A DNA stretch of 64,000 bases from Hermatobates lingyangjiaoensis (GCA_026182355.1 JAPFBL010001928.1:7379501-7443500), one strand, 5' to 3'; shown: positions 30,130 through 41,346, numbered from the stretch's first letter. Notes: a model not told the origin generated them from the letters alone. Translations and numbers: made by a program.

Positions 30130-31240
30130 AACTTGGTGAGACCAAGTGTTTTTTACTTGGTCAACTTTATGTTGCTTGATCAAGAGCAGAGGTTCCAACT
30201 CTGTTCTTTCATGCACCTGAAGGACAGACAGCCAAACTAATGTATACAGAGGCACTTACTTAACACTGTACTAATAATGATATTTTTTCCACAATTTATC
30301 TAAACTGAGTTAGGGTTATAATAGAAATGTAGATTGTCAATTTTGCAAGTTGTTGCCAGCTGAAATCGTGCCCATAGTATGAAGGGATTTTGCTAAAACT
30401 AGAGATTTACTGATTTCTTCATAATGAATGTCTAAATAATTGTATATGTTTTTATTATTGCGCCGTAATAATTTCATCAGCAAACTGTACTCCTGCAAAC
30501 TCATAAGAGGTTTCCTTGTACCCCCCCCCCCCCCCCCAATAATATGAATAGTATTGATTCAAGTAATTGATTTGACAAATAAGTGGTCAATTGTTGGAAT
30601 TGTTTGGCATTTTTCTTTAAAGTTGATTAATAAAGTTGTTAATGATCGGTATTGTTCCACAAGACATCAGAGGACTGGTGTCTTGTATGACATATGATTA
30701 CTAGCTCCTAGGGCCATAGCCCCGAAATACTGCCCCCTCCCTACGACCGTTAGGCCCACCGTTAGACCCCCCCCCCCCCCTTCTATTTAATTGCCACTAT
30801 AATCCACCAAACTAGCCTCTACATCTCCAAATCACTGACCCACATTTCTGCCTTATTTTCCTAAAATTGCCTTTATGATAAAAAAAAAGTAATTAATAAA
30901 CATTTAATCAGACATGGCTTTTTAATGAATATCAATAAGAAATTGAACATAAGTCAGTCAGAAATTTCTAATTTTTAAATATATTCCTGTGGATATAAAT
31001 TTACTAGCTCTAATAATACGATTTGACTGAAGCAATACAATACAGTTAAAGGGAATGATCCTTATCAAACTTGCTCGTTAAATAAGTCAATAATTACACC
31101 CCTGCTACTGGTATTAATTATACATTTGTCTGATCCAGGAGCTTGCAGCATGGTCTTCATGGACACTCAGGGGTCCATGGAAGCTTAATATTAGTCCATG
31201 ACTGATAATTAGTGATTTGGTCCAGTAGCAGGCAACACTG
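30130..31240. other. Unique DNA with poly-C tracts
   Basis: C runs occur at 30521-30537 and 30769-30780. No gene is recognised. Confidence 0.55.
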
Positions 31241-31244
31241 TGGG

Positions 31245-31530
31245 TTGCAGTGGCCGCCCCAGAAAGGAACATAGGCCGAACATTGGGCCCTTTCTGATAC
31301 CACGCAATGAAGATTTATCCATCATTGGGAGTCCTAAATTTGGCCTAACTCAAGTGTATTTAGAATAGGGATCTTTAACTAGTACGTACAGGCTTAACAT
31401 CCTCTCCGAGGGACGACATGCTCAGATTAATTCACTTCCCACGTAAATAAATCGAGGACCAGAGTGGGTTTCGAGCCCCGGACCCACCAGCCCAGATGCG
31501 ACCACGTTAACTACTGGTTAAATGACGATA
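31245..31530 (-). mobile_element. SINE1 copy
   Basis: Minus strand. The head region has B box GGCTCGAAACC (seen as GGTTTCGAGCC on plus), then 'cctcgatttatttacgtggg'. The end matches 'gtggccgccccagaaagg' of other copies. Confidence 0.88.
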
Positions 31531-32117
31531 GCCATGTTGCAACGTGTTTTCAAACAAGAGTATCAAAATTAAGCAACATTGGCTTTGGCTACAACTTGGA
31601 CAGGGCACACCTCTACCATTGCCATGTTAGTTCAAAATAAATCCTCAAATTTGACATATAACATTCAATTATGTATATTCATAAGTAATTTGAATTCACC
31701 AAAAAATACATCCTTACCAGTCTACATTCCATAGGGAAATGCTGTTGTTACTCTTTCATATTCCCATGTTATCAATCTGTTCCGAGTCAGGAATTCCCTT
31801 CAGCCCAGTTTGTAATTTGGCGTCACAAATTCTTTCACCGTTCATTCTCTGCCCACTCTAATTCTCTCATTCTGGACGTAACCACAGGCTTCTTTCCACG
31901 AATAGTCATAAAAAAAGCAGTTCTAAAGACATTATTACTGCAGCACAATGAATAAGGTTATGACATGTTTGAATTGTTCTGAATATCACTATTCATATCA
32001 TAAAATTGCCTATTATTATTATTATGCACGATTAAACTTATCAATAAACAACATTATTAATGATTACTAGAGTACAATATTATAATTTTTTTTTCTTAAT
32101 TTCTTTTTTTTTTCATT

Positions 32118-32276
32118 ATAAAGATACCAACCATGTTGTTAAGCATCTTTTAGAGCAGGTGAAGGAAGGGCTTGCTCTGTCTTCAAACCTCCAAATAAAA
32201 ACTGGTGAACCACAAGAGAATGTACTAGCTTCCACTTTATACCAAAACAACAAGAGCTGTTCAATCTCAAGCCATT
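32118..32276 (+). CDS. Candidate terminal exon of an unidentified protein
   Basis: A long T-rich tract (32088-32117) ends in CATTATAAAG, a plausible acceptor. The following frame reads TNHVVKHLLEQVKEGLALSS, NLQIKTGEPQENVLASTLYQ, NNKSCSISSH and stops at 32275. The first half looks like an amphipathic helix. The last part of this exon is the first unit of the 69-bp minisatellite. I do not recognise the family. Confidence 0.4.
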
Positions 32277-33044
32277 GAACAACCTTGACTGTACTAGCTT
32301 CCACTTTATATCAAAACAACAAGAGCTGTTCAATCTCAAGCCATTGAACAACCTTGACTGTACTAGCTTCCACTTTATACCAAAACAACAAGAGCTGTTC
32401 AATCTCAAGCTATTGAACAACCTTGACTGTACTAGCTTCCACTTTATACCAAAACAACAAGAGCTGTTCAATCTCAAGCTATTGAACAACCTTGACTGTA
32501 CTAGCTTCCATTTTATACCAAAACAACAAGAGCTGTTCAATCTCAAGCCATTGAACAACCTTGACTGTACTAGCTTCCACTTTATATCAAAACAACAAGA
32601 GCTGTTCAATCTCAAGCCATTGAACAACCTTGACTGTACTAGCTTCCACTTTATACCAAAACAACAAGAGCTGTTCAATCTCAAGCTATTGAACAACCTT
32701 GACTGTACTAGCTTCCACTTTATACCAAAACAACAAGAGCTGTTCAATCTCAAGCTATTGAACAACCTTGACTGTACTAGCTTCCACTTTATACCAAAAC
32801 AACAAGAGCTGTTCAATCTCAAGCCATTGAACAACCTTGACTGTACTAGCTTCCACTTTATACCAAAACAACAAGAGCTGTTCAATCTCAAGCCATTGAA
32901 CAACCTTGACTGTACTAGCTTCCATTTTATACCAAAACAACAAGAGCTGTTCAATCTCAAGCCATTGAACAACCTTGACTGTACTAGCTTCCACTTTATA
33001 CCAAAACAACAAGCGCTGTTCAATCTCAAGCCATTGAACAACCT
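32217..33044. repeat. 69-bp minisatellite, about 12 units
   Basis: Unit 'actgtactagcttccacttt', then 'ataccaaaacaacaagagct', then 'gttcaatctcaagccattga' and ACAACCTTG. Variants (CACTTTATA[T/C]CA; AAGC[C/T]ATTG) are distributed in blocks. Because 69 is divisible by three, frames of 266 codons (+) and 300 codons (-) are open. These follow from the repeat and are not evidence of a protein. Confidence 0.97.
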
Positions 33045-33079
33045 TTTGAAGATGACAACAGTAAACCTATCTTAGGCAT

Positions 33080-34225
33080 AGTATCAAATTCATGAGTAGC
33101 ATCTTGTCCATCTTAGCTCCAGAAGAGTAATATCAAATAAATACTGAAAAATTCATTCAATTTTCTTTATTCTCTGAAGGAAAAGTTGTCTTTCAGTACA
33201 TACTAACAAATCTCTCCCAATTGCAGATATTATTTACCAACTTATAAGTCGATAATATATACCTACTTATATTATTTTTGTAACAACTATTCTTCAGTTT
33301 ACATTTTTTTTCAAATATAATTCAATATTTGAAAAAAAAAGCAAATAGTTAGAATTATATCAAAAATAATTGGAATAATTTTTTTTCTGCAAAATTATTG
33401 CACACATATATTTAAGTTTTTGATAAGTTAAGAATATTTCTTTCTAAATGAAATTCTAAACAGGTATTTCATTTAAAAAATGTCTTACTAATTGGTTTTA
33501 TTAAGGTATTGCATGGAATTTATGATTAGCTAAGATGTTTGCTTTTAAGAAGGTTAAATCTAAAATTAGCATCTATAAAGATAAACTTTAATTAGATCAA
33601 ACCCTTTGGTAATGAGGCTTTATTTTTAGGCTTTAAGAAATGATTGAGATTTCGAAATAAATTCTATCGCAAACACTAATTCAATTTGCTTTATTAATCC
33701 TTTGATTCTAATATACCAATTTATACTTAAATAGAAAGACAACAAGGCAAATAACGTCATATTGCTAACTTTTCTGTTCACTATTGGAATACAAACGTCT
33801 TTTTAAAGAATCTACTTGAATATATACACAAAGGGCCTAATTTTATGAAAACCTGATTATTAAACGCAGGAACTTCCTCGTCTTTACCTCTCATCTATGA
33901 ATAGATACTGTAAAATTGTAGCACTCTCTATTTACACTAGATGTTATAGGAAACACTAACCATTGTCAAGGAGAAATCATTAACAACGGGTAAAATTATT
34001 TTAAAAACTAATTACTATTATTAAAACCAAATATACAGTCCAAAATTTACATTATACATTCACTTGAAACCTAAACATAACCTTAGCATCAACAGGTTTT
34101 TTTTATCAGTATTCCCTTTAACCACTTGTAATTACACTAACTACTTCAGAATTACAAAATATTAATTATACTATCTAGTTATTGAACTTTTGTTATTAAA
34201 CCATATAGTTATAATATATGTAAAA
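33080..34225. other. AT-rich DNA after the minisatellite
   Basis: No gene recognised. A possible polyadenylation signal (AATAAA, about 33136) follows the minisatellite on the plus strand. Confidence 0.45.
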
Positions 34226-34233
34226 GCATTCTA

Positions 34234-34791
34234 CCGTTTTTTTCCGCAAATAAGACACTGTCTTACTTTATTTTTAGGTTAAAATCCGTGCTAGGGATTA
34301 CTCTTGGGGGAGGGCTTCAATTACATAAAGTAATTAGATTTACATATTTTTGTTTAATATTTATTTTTAAAAAGAAATTTAAATTTATTCGATTGCAGTC
34401 ATGTCATTATTAAAATCTTGAATTCCGTTCTGATTTTCTTTCAAATCTATTTCCTGTAGAATCATTGATCTGAATCTCTCCTGTCTTGCAATATAGATGT
34501 GGTTAAATTAATACTTCTTGACTAAGTAGCCTCCTTGAAAGAGGTAAACAGGGAATTTGTTGGAATATTGGAGGTAAACAAAGAACTTCTTGGAATATTT
34601 TTTTTAAAGAAATCTCTGAACTATTACGACAGCTAGAGATACCTACTACATTCAAAAGCAATTTTTTAAGGAATTATATTTTTTACATTATCTTAACTAC
34701 CTATTTTCAGGGGAGGGCTTATAGTCCAAAACTTCCCGAAAATCACGCTAGGACTTATTTTTGGGTGATGTTTTATTTTCAAAAAAGTCCG
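34234..34791 (-). mobile_element. TA-flanked repeat T, copy 1
   Basis: Bounded by TA on both sides (34232-34233 and 34792-34793) with ends CCG...CGG-like. It contains 'tccgtgctagggattactct', 'tagcctccttgaaagagg' and 'cgaaaatcacgctaggac'. It is inverted relative to copies 2 and 3. The TA flanks suggest a Tc1/mariner-type non-autonomous element, which is inference. Confidence 0.8.
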
Positions 34792-34970
34792 TATTAACGA
34801 AGGTCAAACTGAAATTAGGTCTCTTTTATTTGTCTATTATTTGTGAATCTGCAGACAAAGTTATCACTGAAATATAAACTTTCCGTATTGAAATATCCAG
34901 GATATTTAATATTGTTATAAGTCAATTATTTTAGTTATTTGAATGCATACGGCGTCTCTTAACATTGCGA

Positions 34971-35523
34971 CCGTCTTTTTCCGAAAATAAGACATCCCCC
35001 GAAAATATGTCCTAGCGTGATTTTCGGGACGTTTTGGACTATAAGCCCTACCCTGAAAATAGGCCATAGTTAAGATAATGTGAAAAATATAATTCGTTAA
35101 AAATAAAAAATTGCTGTTGAATGTAGTAGGTATCTATCATAATATTTCAGAGAATTCTTTGGAAAAAATATTCCAAAAAATTCCTTGTTTACCTCTAAAA
35201 GTTCGTTTCAAGGAGGCTACTAAGACAAGAAGTATTCATTTAACGATAGCTATATTGCAATACATGAGAGATACAGACCTACAGGAAATAGATTTGGAGG
35301 AAAATCAGAACGAAATTCAAAAATTTTGATAATTTATGACGATGTTTCAGAAGATGACATGACTGTAATCAAAATAAATTTAAATATCTTTTTTAAAAAT
35401 AAACATTAAACAAAAATATATAAATCTTAATGTACTTGAAGCCCTCCCCCCGAGAATAAGACCTAGCACGGATTTTGGCCTAAAAATAAAGTAAGACAGT
35501 GTCTTGTTTTTGTACAAAGTCGG
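34971..35523 (+). mobile_element. TA-flanked repeat T, copy 2
   Basis: Starts CCGTCTTTTTCCGAAAATAA and ends before TA at 35524-35525. The inner terminal sequences 'cctagcgtgattttcggg' and 'gacctagcacggattttgg' recur in each copy. A 72-codon open frame (NVVGIYHNISENSLEK...) is broken in the other copies, so it is probably not a gene. Confidence 0.82.
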
Positions 35524-35529
35524 TATGAA

Positions 35530-36310
35530 ACACAAATGTGTTCTGTTCGGCTCTGAATGTTGACATGACTAGGAGAGCCTTAAGTTGATTTCAATCACCT
35601 AGTTATAGTAGAAAATTACTCTCTCTATCTACAGCAGAAACAAACTATGTTTTTCTTAAACAAAAATTGTTTACTTTTTTTTTACAGTGTTTTTGAAATA
35701 TAAATTATGGGTTACCTTTACAATTTTTTTTTCGTGGGAAAATAAAGAGTTATGGGATTTGGTGGGAAAGCATGTGATTAATTAGAAAGCAGACTGGTAG
35801 ATTTGTGTTTTTATGATTTTAAAGTGATTTTTATAATTCGTGATGACATTGGGGAACACACGAAGTCTTTCTGCGGGATAATGACCACACATCATTTCAG
35901 AAAGCATGTTTGGCTTTCGCTATAACTGTATCTGATTACTCTTCCAGCGTTATTATCCTAGAACAACACTGACAGTATTACATTCTACTTTTCTATCTTA
36001 CATCTTAGTGACGTGTTTTTTCAATAAAAAACGAAATTTCAATTAAAAAAATTATACCTAAAGAATTCGTCTTCATATCTTTAATAAAATTGAATGTTCT
36101 GCTAAATAACTTTAAAACACTCAGTATTGTTAAATAGAAAGAAAACAAAACATTAGAAATATTAATTTTCAATTCAATTTTTGATTTTTTTGTGAACTTT
36201 AATATTTTTAAATTTAACTTACGATTAATATTTTTTTTCTTATTTGTACTAAATGATTTTATTGAAATCAAATTCAAAGAATCAAAATCAAACACCACAT
36301 TCCTTTTTTG
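35530..36310. other. AT-rich DNA
   Basis: No gene recognised. A Lys/Asn/Ile-rich open frame at 36005-36298 (-) looks like a composition artefact. Confidence 0.5.
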
Positions 36311-36314
36311 TTTA

Positions 36315-36362
36315 CTAGCTGATATACCCGGCGTTGCCCGGGAAACAATTTAATTCCAACTC
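36315..36362. repeat. Dispersed-repeat end with CCCGGCGTTGCCCGGG hairpin
   Basis: 'actagctgatatacccggcg' and 'ttgcccgggaaaca'. CCCGG/CCGGG can pair. From memory, similar 'ACCCGGCGTTGCCCGGG' segments occur at the ends of dispersed repeats in other invertebrates. I cannot confirm the class. Confidence 0.45.
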
Positions 36363-36489
36363 TGATAATAAAGTTCACAGAAGGGGTTCTTGAGGATTTT
36401 GGTCATAAAAAATCAACTCCTGATTATACGCCAAAGTTTCGCCAAAAGTTGTCTGGCATTTTCAAGGCTAAAAAACAATTTATTAACGA

Positions 36490-36978
36490 CATAAGTAATT
36501 TTCCAGGATAAAAAATCAAACTCTCGTTGCCAATGTTTCGGTTTTATTTAAAACCTTTTTCATAGGCCTACAAACAAAGGATAATAAAAAATCACATATC
36601 AACATCAAACATATACACAATATGAAAATGGATTGTTACAACTTATGAATATTACAAGTAGAAATATTTCAGAGATACATAAAACAGTATTACTTACAGA
36701 AGTAAGAATTTTTTAAAGTAATATTGTTTTATGAATCTCTGAAATATTTCTACTTGTAATATTCATAAGTTGTAACAATCCATTTTCATATTGTGTATAT
36801 GTTTGATGTTGATATGTGATTTCTTATTATCCTTTGTTTGTAGGCCTATGAAAAAGGTTTTAAATAAAATCGAAACGTTGGCAACGAGAGTTTGATTTTT
36901 TATCCTGGAAAATTGACCGAACCCCGATTAGAGAACACACCTATTCTATCTAACGGTCGATAATTATTATTGAATCTG
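36490..36978. mobile_element. FB-B foldback element, long form
   Basis: Arms 'aaatcaaactctcgttgcc' and 'ggcaacgagagtttgatttt'. Middle arms 'acacaatatgaaaatggatt' and 'aatccattttcatattgtgt' extend the palindrome to the centre near 36703. The right end 'aaccccgattagagaacaca' leads into (TA)n and then (GA)n. Confidence 0.93.
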
Positions 36979-37058
<80 letters not shown>

Positions 37059-37063
37059 GAGAG
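36979..37063. repeat. (TA)n followed by (GA)n
   Basis: TA run to about 37014, then GA repeats with small breaks. Confidence 0.95.
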
Positions 37064-37069
37064 TTATTC

Positions 37070-37700
37070 ATGATTGCACTCATTATATCTAAGAAATGTA
37101 CCAGAAAATAGTTAATTTGATATTTAACAATCAATTAAATACCTAATCAATCTGACTCTCAATCAAATGGTTAATTGATTGTTATATTTAGCTTTGAAAA
37201 TAAGCTGATTTTTTTTTTTTTTGAATCGTGGCTTTTTGTTGCTTCAACACCCTTTTCAATCCCATCAGATTAAGTCCCCTCATTTAATTAGTTGCTTACC
37301 AAAATCGGGATTTTAATCTTTTCAGTTTCAATATACTAAAAACCTTCATTAGCTAATTAGTTTGACTTGTTTTTTTTATACAAATCTTATAGTTTTTTTT
37401 TAAACCCGCAATGTTTAATTGATCTAATAATAACTTAATAGATTCGTTGTTATGCATGAAGACAGAGAGAAAGAAAAAAAAAACAAGAAAAACAGGAAGA
37501 GAGAGGGAAGTGAGAAAGAAACGAAACATCTTTCAACCTCGACTCCAAAATAGAAACGAAAATCTCATACTTATTGAATATTTATTGTTAAAAATAATTG
37601 TTTATTTTTATCTAAGTTGAAATAAAAATCAATCCTATTGTTCAGAAAAATTAGTTGATGTTTCTATCATATTCTAAATTAATATGTTTCTTTATATCTA
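37070..37700. other. AT-rich DNA
   Basis: No gene recognised. It contains a purine-rich stretch at 37459-37528. Confidence 0.5.
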
Positions 37701-37704
37701 AATA

Positions 37705-38217
37705 TTAACTAGATATAAAGATTTCACATAAACACGTGAAATAACAATTCTTGCATATAAACAATGAAAATCATCATATTGATTTGACAGGAGCTAAATT
37801 TATTACCTATGAAAAATCGATGTTGTTAAGAAATATTATTGAATCGTATGTAATTAAATTTAATAGATCAAATATTATAAACATTAGTAACGGTCTCTTC
37901 AAACTTGGTACTTTCGTTACGAGGGCAATAGCCTCTTCTATGAGGGTTGACAGCTAGCGGATACTTTTTACACTTTCATACTGTACTCCTTTGTTTCCCC
38001 AAATATCCCTTTCTGGAGATTAGTCCTTTCCTGCGCTTTCACCCTTTTAAAATACCACTCTTCCCTCCCACTCTTCTCAACCCCTAACCAGATGTTTTCT
38101 GCATCTAGTGTTTCAGTTGAGTTTTTGACTCTGACGAAGACCGCTTGTTACGGTTGAAAAATCTTAGTCTTGTTTTCCCATTTGATATTGTGGTTTGATC
38201 ATTGATTAACTAGATAT
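37705..38217 (+). mobile_element. FB-A parent: 5'-truncated Penelope-like element with target duplication
   Basis: A 12-bp direct repeat, TTAACTAGATAT, lies at 37705-37716 and 38206-38217. Between them, in order, are a short inverted FB-A tail ('aaagatttcacataaacacg'), the C-terminal PLE coding segment (about 37745-37957), about 150 bp of 3' untranslated sequence, and a complete FB-A right arm (38115-38205) with the hammerhead-like core. This ties FB-A to a Penelope-like element. Confidence 0.9.
37745..37957 (+). pseudogene. PLE GIY-YIG protein C-terminus
   Basis: Open frame reading HINNENHHIDLTGAKFITYE, KSMLLRNIIESYVIKFNRSN, then IINISNGLFKLGTFVTRAIA and a stop at 37955-37957. The same 'HINN..N..ID.TGAKFITYEK' stretch follows the GIY-YIG motif at 52955-53215, which identifies it. 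The R-x-I-I-E-S-x-x-I block matches the helix usually found after the GIY-YIG core in PLEs. The RT and nuclease core are absent because of 5' truncation. Confidence 0.85.
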
Positions 38218-38222
38218 TAGTT

Positions 38223-38394
38223 AAAAGATTTCACATAAACACGTGAAATAACAATCAATGATCAAACCACAATATAAAATGGGAAGACAAGACTAAGATC
38301 TTTCAACCGTAACAAATGGTCTACGTCAGAGTCAAAAACCCAACTGAGCATGTAGTTTGACCAACTGATCAATTTGTGGTTTTATCATTGATTT
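38223..38394. mobile_element. FB-A foldback, right arm mostly lost
   Basis: Begins 'aaaagatttcacataaacac' five bases after the previous element's duplication. The left arm is complete and the right side retains only 'tttgtggttttatcattgat'. Confidence 0.85.
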
Positions 38395-38399
38395 AAGTA

Positions 38400-39110
38400 G
38401 TAAAATGATGAGATTTTATTAATCTGAAATTTTAATTATATTTATCATTAGGGTAGTTATATGTTCAGTATGGATGAAGTATAGTATACCTAAAATTACT
38501 AAATTTAATTACAATGTTCTTAAATAACCAACAGATTCCTAGTGCCGAAAGAAGTGGTTACACTATGAGAAGGTTTCAATCTACAGGTTACTAACAAGCA
38601 TAACGAACATAAGCCATACAATACAAATATAATCTTTTCTCAAATAAACAAAATATAAGAGCTAAGTAAAAGGGTTTTAATCTACAGATCATCCACAAGT
38701 ATATGAAAAAAGATACAAATATAATTTTTACAGAAACAAAACGGAACAGCTATGTAAAAGTTTTATTGTAAGATTGTAGGATCACACACTTTCAAAACGG
38801 CGTTGATATGTTTCTTCAACACTTTTAACCATTATGAATTAAACACGTACAGCATTATTGCTTTGTCCTCTAGATAGAAAAATTTGGTTTATTTGTCTGT
38901 TTTCATTTAATTTTACAGTATTATTTCTGCAATCATATTTATTTATTGTATTTTTCATTATAAGATATTTCTCTAAGATTTATAAGTTTTCCTATTCTTA
39001 TAAAAGAATAAAGTAACAATAACCATAAAAGAGTAAACATGCTTTTTTTTAAAAAAAAAAACAACAAGTTCACAGATTGCAAATTAGTTTATGGAATTAT
39101 ACGATAGAAA
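38400..39110. other. AT-rich DNA
   Basis: No gene recognised. Confidence 0.5.
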
Positions 39111-39122
39111 AATTATAAAATA

Positions 39123-39775
39123 CCTTTTTTTTCTGAAAATAAGTACTAGCATGATTTTTGGGACGTTTTGGACTATAAGCCCTCCCATGAAAATATACCC
39201 TACTTAATATAATGTGAAAAATATAATTCGTTAAAAAAATGCTGTTGAATGTAGTAGGTATTTCTAGCTGTCGTAATATTTCCAAGAATTGTTTGGAAAA
39301 ATAATATTTCAAGAAATTCCTTGTTTACCTCTAAAGTTCGTTTCAAGGAGGCTACTTAGACAAGAAGTATTAATTTAAACTCAGCTATATTGCCAGACAT
39401 GAGAGATTCAGACCAATGATTCTACAGGAAATAGATTTGAAGGAAAATCAAAACGGAATTCAAAATTTTGATAATTTATGACGATGTTCTAGAAGATGAC
39501 ATGACTGTAATGGAATAAATTTAAATTTCTTGTTAAAAATAAATATGAAACAAAAATATGCAAATCTACTTAACGTGATTGAAACGCTCCTCCAAGAATA
39601 ATCCCTAGCACGGATTGTGACCTAAAAATTACGATATAATAGATATAAAGATTTCACATAAACACGTGAAATAACAATGATCAAACCACAATTCTTGCAT
39701 ATAAACAATGAAAATCATCATATTGATTGGACAGGAGCTAAATTCAAACAATATCTTATTTTCTGAAAAAGACGG
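39123..39775 (+). mobile_element. TA-flanked repeat T, copy 3, interrupted
   Basis: TA at 39121-39122 and 39776-39777. It matches copy 2 through 'tagcacggattgtgaccta' (39607-39625), then is interrupted at 39644-39742 by FB-A/PLE sequence. It resumes with 'aatatcttattttctgaaaa' and ends GACGG. Confidence 0.85.
39644..39742 (+). mobile_element. FB-A/PLE fragment inserted in repeat T
   Basis: 'ataaagatttcacataaaca', 'aacaatgatcaaaccaca', then 'attcttgcatataaacaatg' and 'gattggacaggagctaaatt', the coding end seen at 37745. It is a short internal-deletion copy of the PLE tail. Confidence 0.8.
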
Positions 39776-39779
39776 TACT

Positions 39780-40630
39780 ATTATTAGTATGTAACATTAT
39801 CAGATTTTGAATTGGGTTTTACCTTTTTTCTTGCACCCTATTCATATTTAAAAAAGTGAATAAAAAATTGTACGAAGAGATGTCATTAATTGGAGCTACT
39901 AATCCCTTAGAATTGTCTACCACGCTTTTGTAAAATTGTAAAATCGTAGTTTAAATATAAGTAAGTTGTTAATTCGTGTGGAATATAAGCCGAAATGATC
40001 AAATCGCAATCTAATCTTACAGTGAAAACTGTTTTTTTTTTTTTTGGTACGAGGATTGGATTTGAAATTGAGACGCACAAGATTGAAGAAAAACGGTTGA
40101 AAATTGAAGGCTATTTGTGTGAATCTTGTTATAAATGGTTATCGATTGGGAAGGCAGTGAACTGAAACGGTGGTTCTGTTGAAGCACGAATCACTAGAGT
40201 GTAAGGGTATTCAGATAAAAATAATAGCTTGAATCCTGTGATAACAGTTATCTCTAAATTAATCCATTATACATATAAAAACGAATTAATGAAAATTTAT
40301 CGACGTATTTGAATATTTAAAGTTGTTTAATGTCTAGAATATTCCTAATATCTTAAAAGACGATATTTTCCTTACAAAGATATTATTAATAATTCTATCG
40401 TATTTAAGATATCTATCAGGCTAGATACTTCCAAGACATTTTGATTTCATCCTAGTTACAGATTAAATTAAATCGGAGAATATTAAGTTAGCAGTTCCTA
40501 AATTAGGAATTAGGATAGAATTGAGTTATAGCAGATTAATATCCAAGAATAATAAATTAAAATATATAGTCATTATATTTATTAATATACAACAACCCTT
40601 AGAGGGGTAACAAGTAATAGTGATCTATGC
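39780..40630. other. AT-rich DNA
   Basis: No gene recognised. Confidence 0.5.
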
Positions 40631-40635
40631 TACCA

Positions 40636-41000
40636 TCTATATAAACAAAAGAAAGGTTTTATCTGTACATTGCTTAGAACTGACTAATTTCAAGCTATCT
40701 TTACGTTTTATGCATCAGAGAAACCGAATCCATCCTAAAAAAATATTTTTTTTCTGTCGGTTTGTCCGCAAAATTTTGTCATAAATAAACTAAGCCACCA
40801 TATGATATATAGCGTGTTGAAACTGTGACAGTAGATTTGTGTATGACTAACTTAAAATCTAAACTTTGAATAGATTGAAAATTGACTTTGAATGGACTTT
40901 TAAGCTCTCTTTGGCTAACTTCGCAGATATGTGTTTATTTTGAAAATATACAGGTATAGCAAGTAGGTATTGTTAGTTGATTTCATTTGTATTTAAGCTC
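40636..41000 (+). repeat. Repeat Q, copy 1
   Basis: 'tgcttagaactgactaattt', 'ggtttgtccgcaaaattttg', 'gacagtagatttgtgtatga' and 'tacaggtatagcaagtagg' occur in the same order as in 58190-58570. The copies are diverged. This copy directly precedes the decayed helicase, so Q may belong to the same element, which is inference. Confidence 0.75.
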
Positions 41001-41001
41001 C

Positions 41002-41346
41002 CAGCAAGAGATAATTGATAAGGTGTTTCCCGAAGTTCAAGATCTGCCATCTATTCAGAATGACTAACTTTGTGAAAAGGATTTGTCACCCCCCCCCCCC
41101 CCCCCCCAATACAAATGAGCAGGCAGGAAAAATCAATACAAGTTCTGGCACTATATCAAGCTGAGGAAAGAAGTTACAAGTCAGTAAACAGAGTGATTAG
41201 TCATGAAGAAACACCTCATTATCCAATTGAATTTCCTGACTACGTGACTGCTCCTGGACTGCCTACTCATGACTTAAAGAAGCCTAACAGCATAATACCA
41301 ATTAGCTTTTTGTTACAAATAAAATTGATAAATATGGATAATAAAT
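41002..41346 (+). pseudogene. Decayed PIF1-type helicase C-terminal fragment (Helitron-like or cellular-type)
   Basis: Frames jump, but the order of motifs fits PIF1 helicases. QQEIIDKVFPEVQDLPSIQN and LCEK precede a poly-C tract (41089-41107). NTNEQAGKIN corresponds to the 'P-T-N-x-x-V...N' block. SVNRVISHEETPHYPIEFPD then YVTAPGLPTHDLKKPN fits the 'YP-x-E-F-L...G-x-P-P-H-x-L-x-L-K' block. Helitrons carry such a helicase. Several stops and shifts make it a pseudogene. Confidence 0.75.

Noticed and set aside
32217..33044. CRISPR array
   Set aside because: Repeats are contiguous 69-bp units without unique spacers, in animal DNA. The 3543-3960 and 19932-20196 arrays were rejected for the same reason.
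32139..33075. Repetitive proteins of 300 aa (-) and 266 aa (+)
   Set aside because: The 69-bp unit is a multiple of three, so frames stay open automatically on both strands. There is no start context or independent coding evidence.
36005..36298. 97-codon Lys/Asn/Ile-rich frame
   Set aside because: Composition mirrors AT-rich DNA, with no recognisable domain, repeat or splice context.
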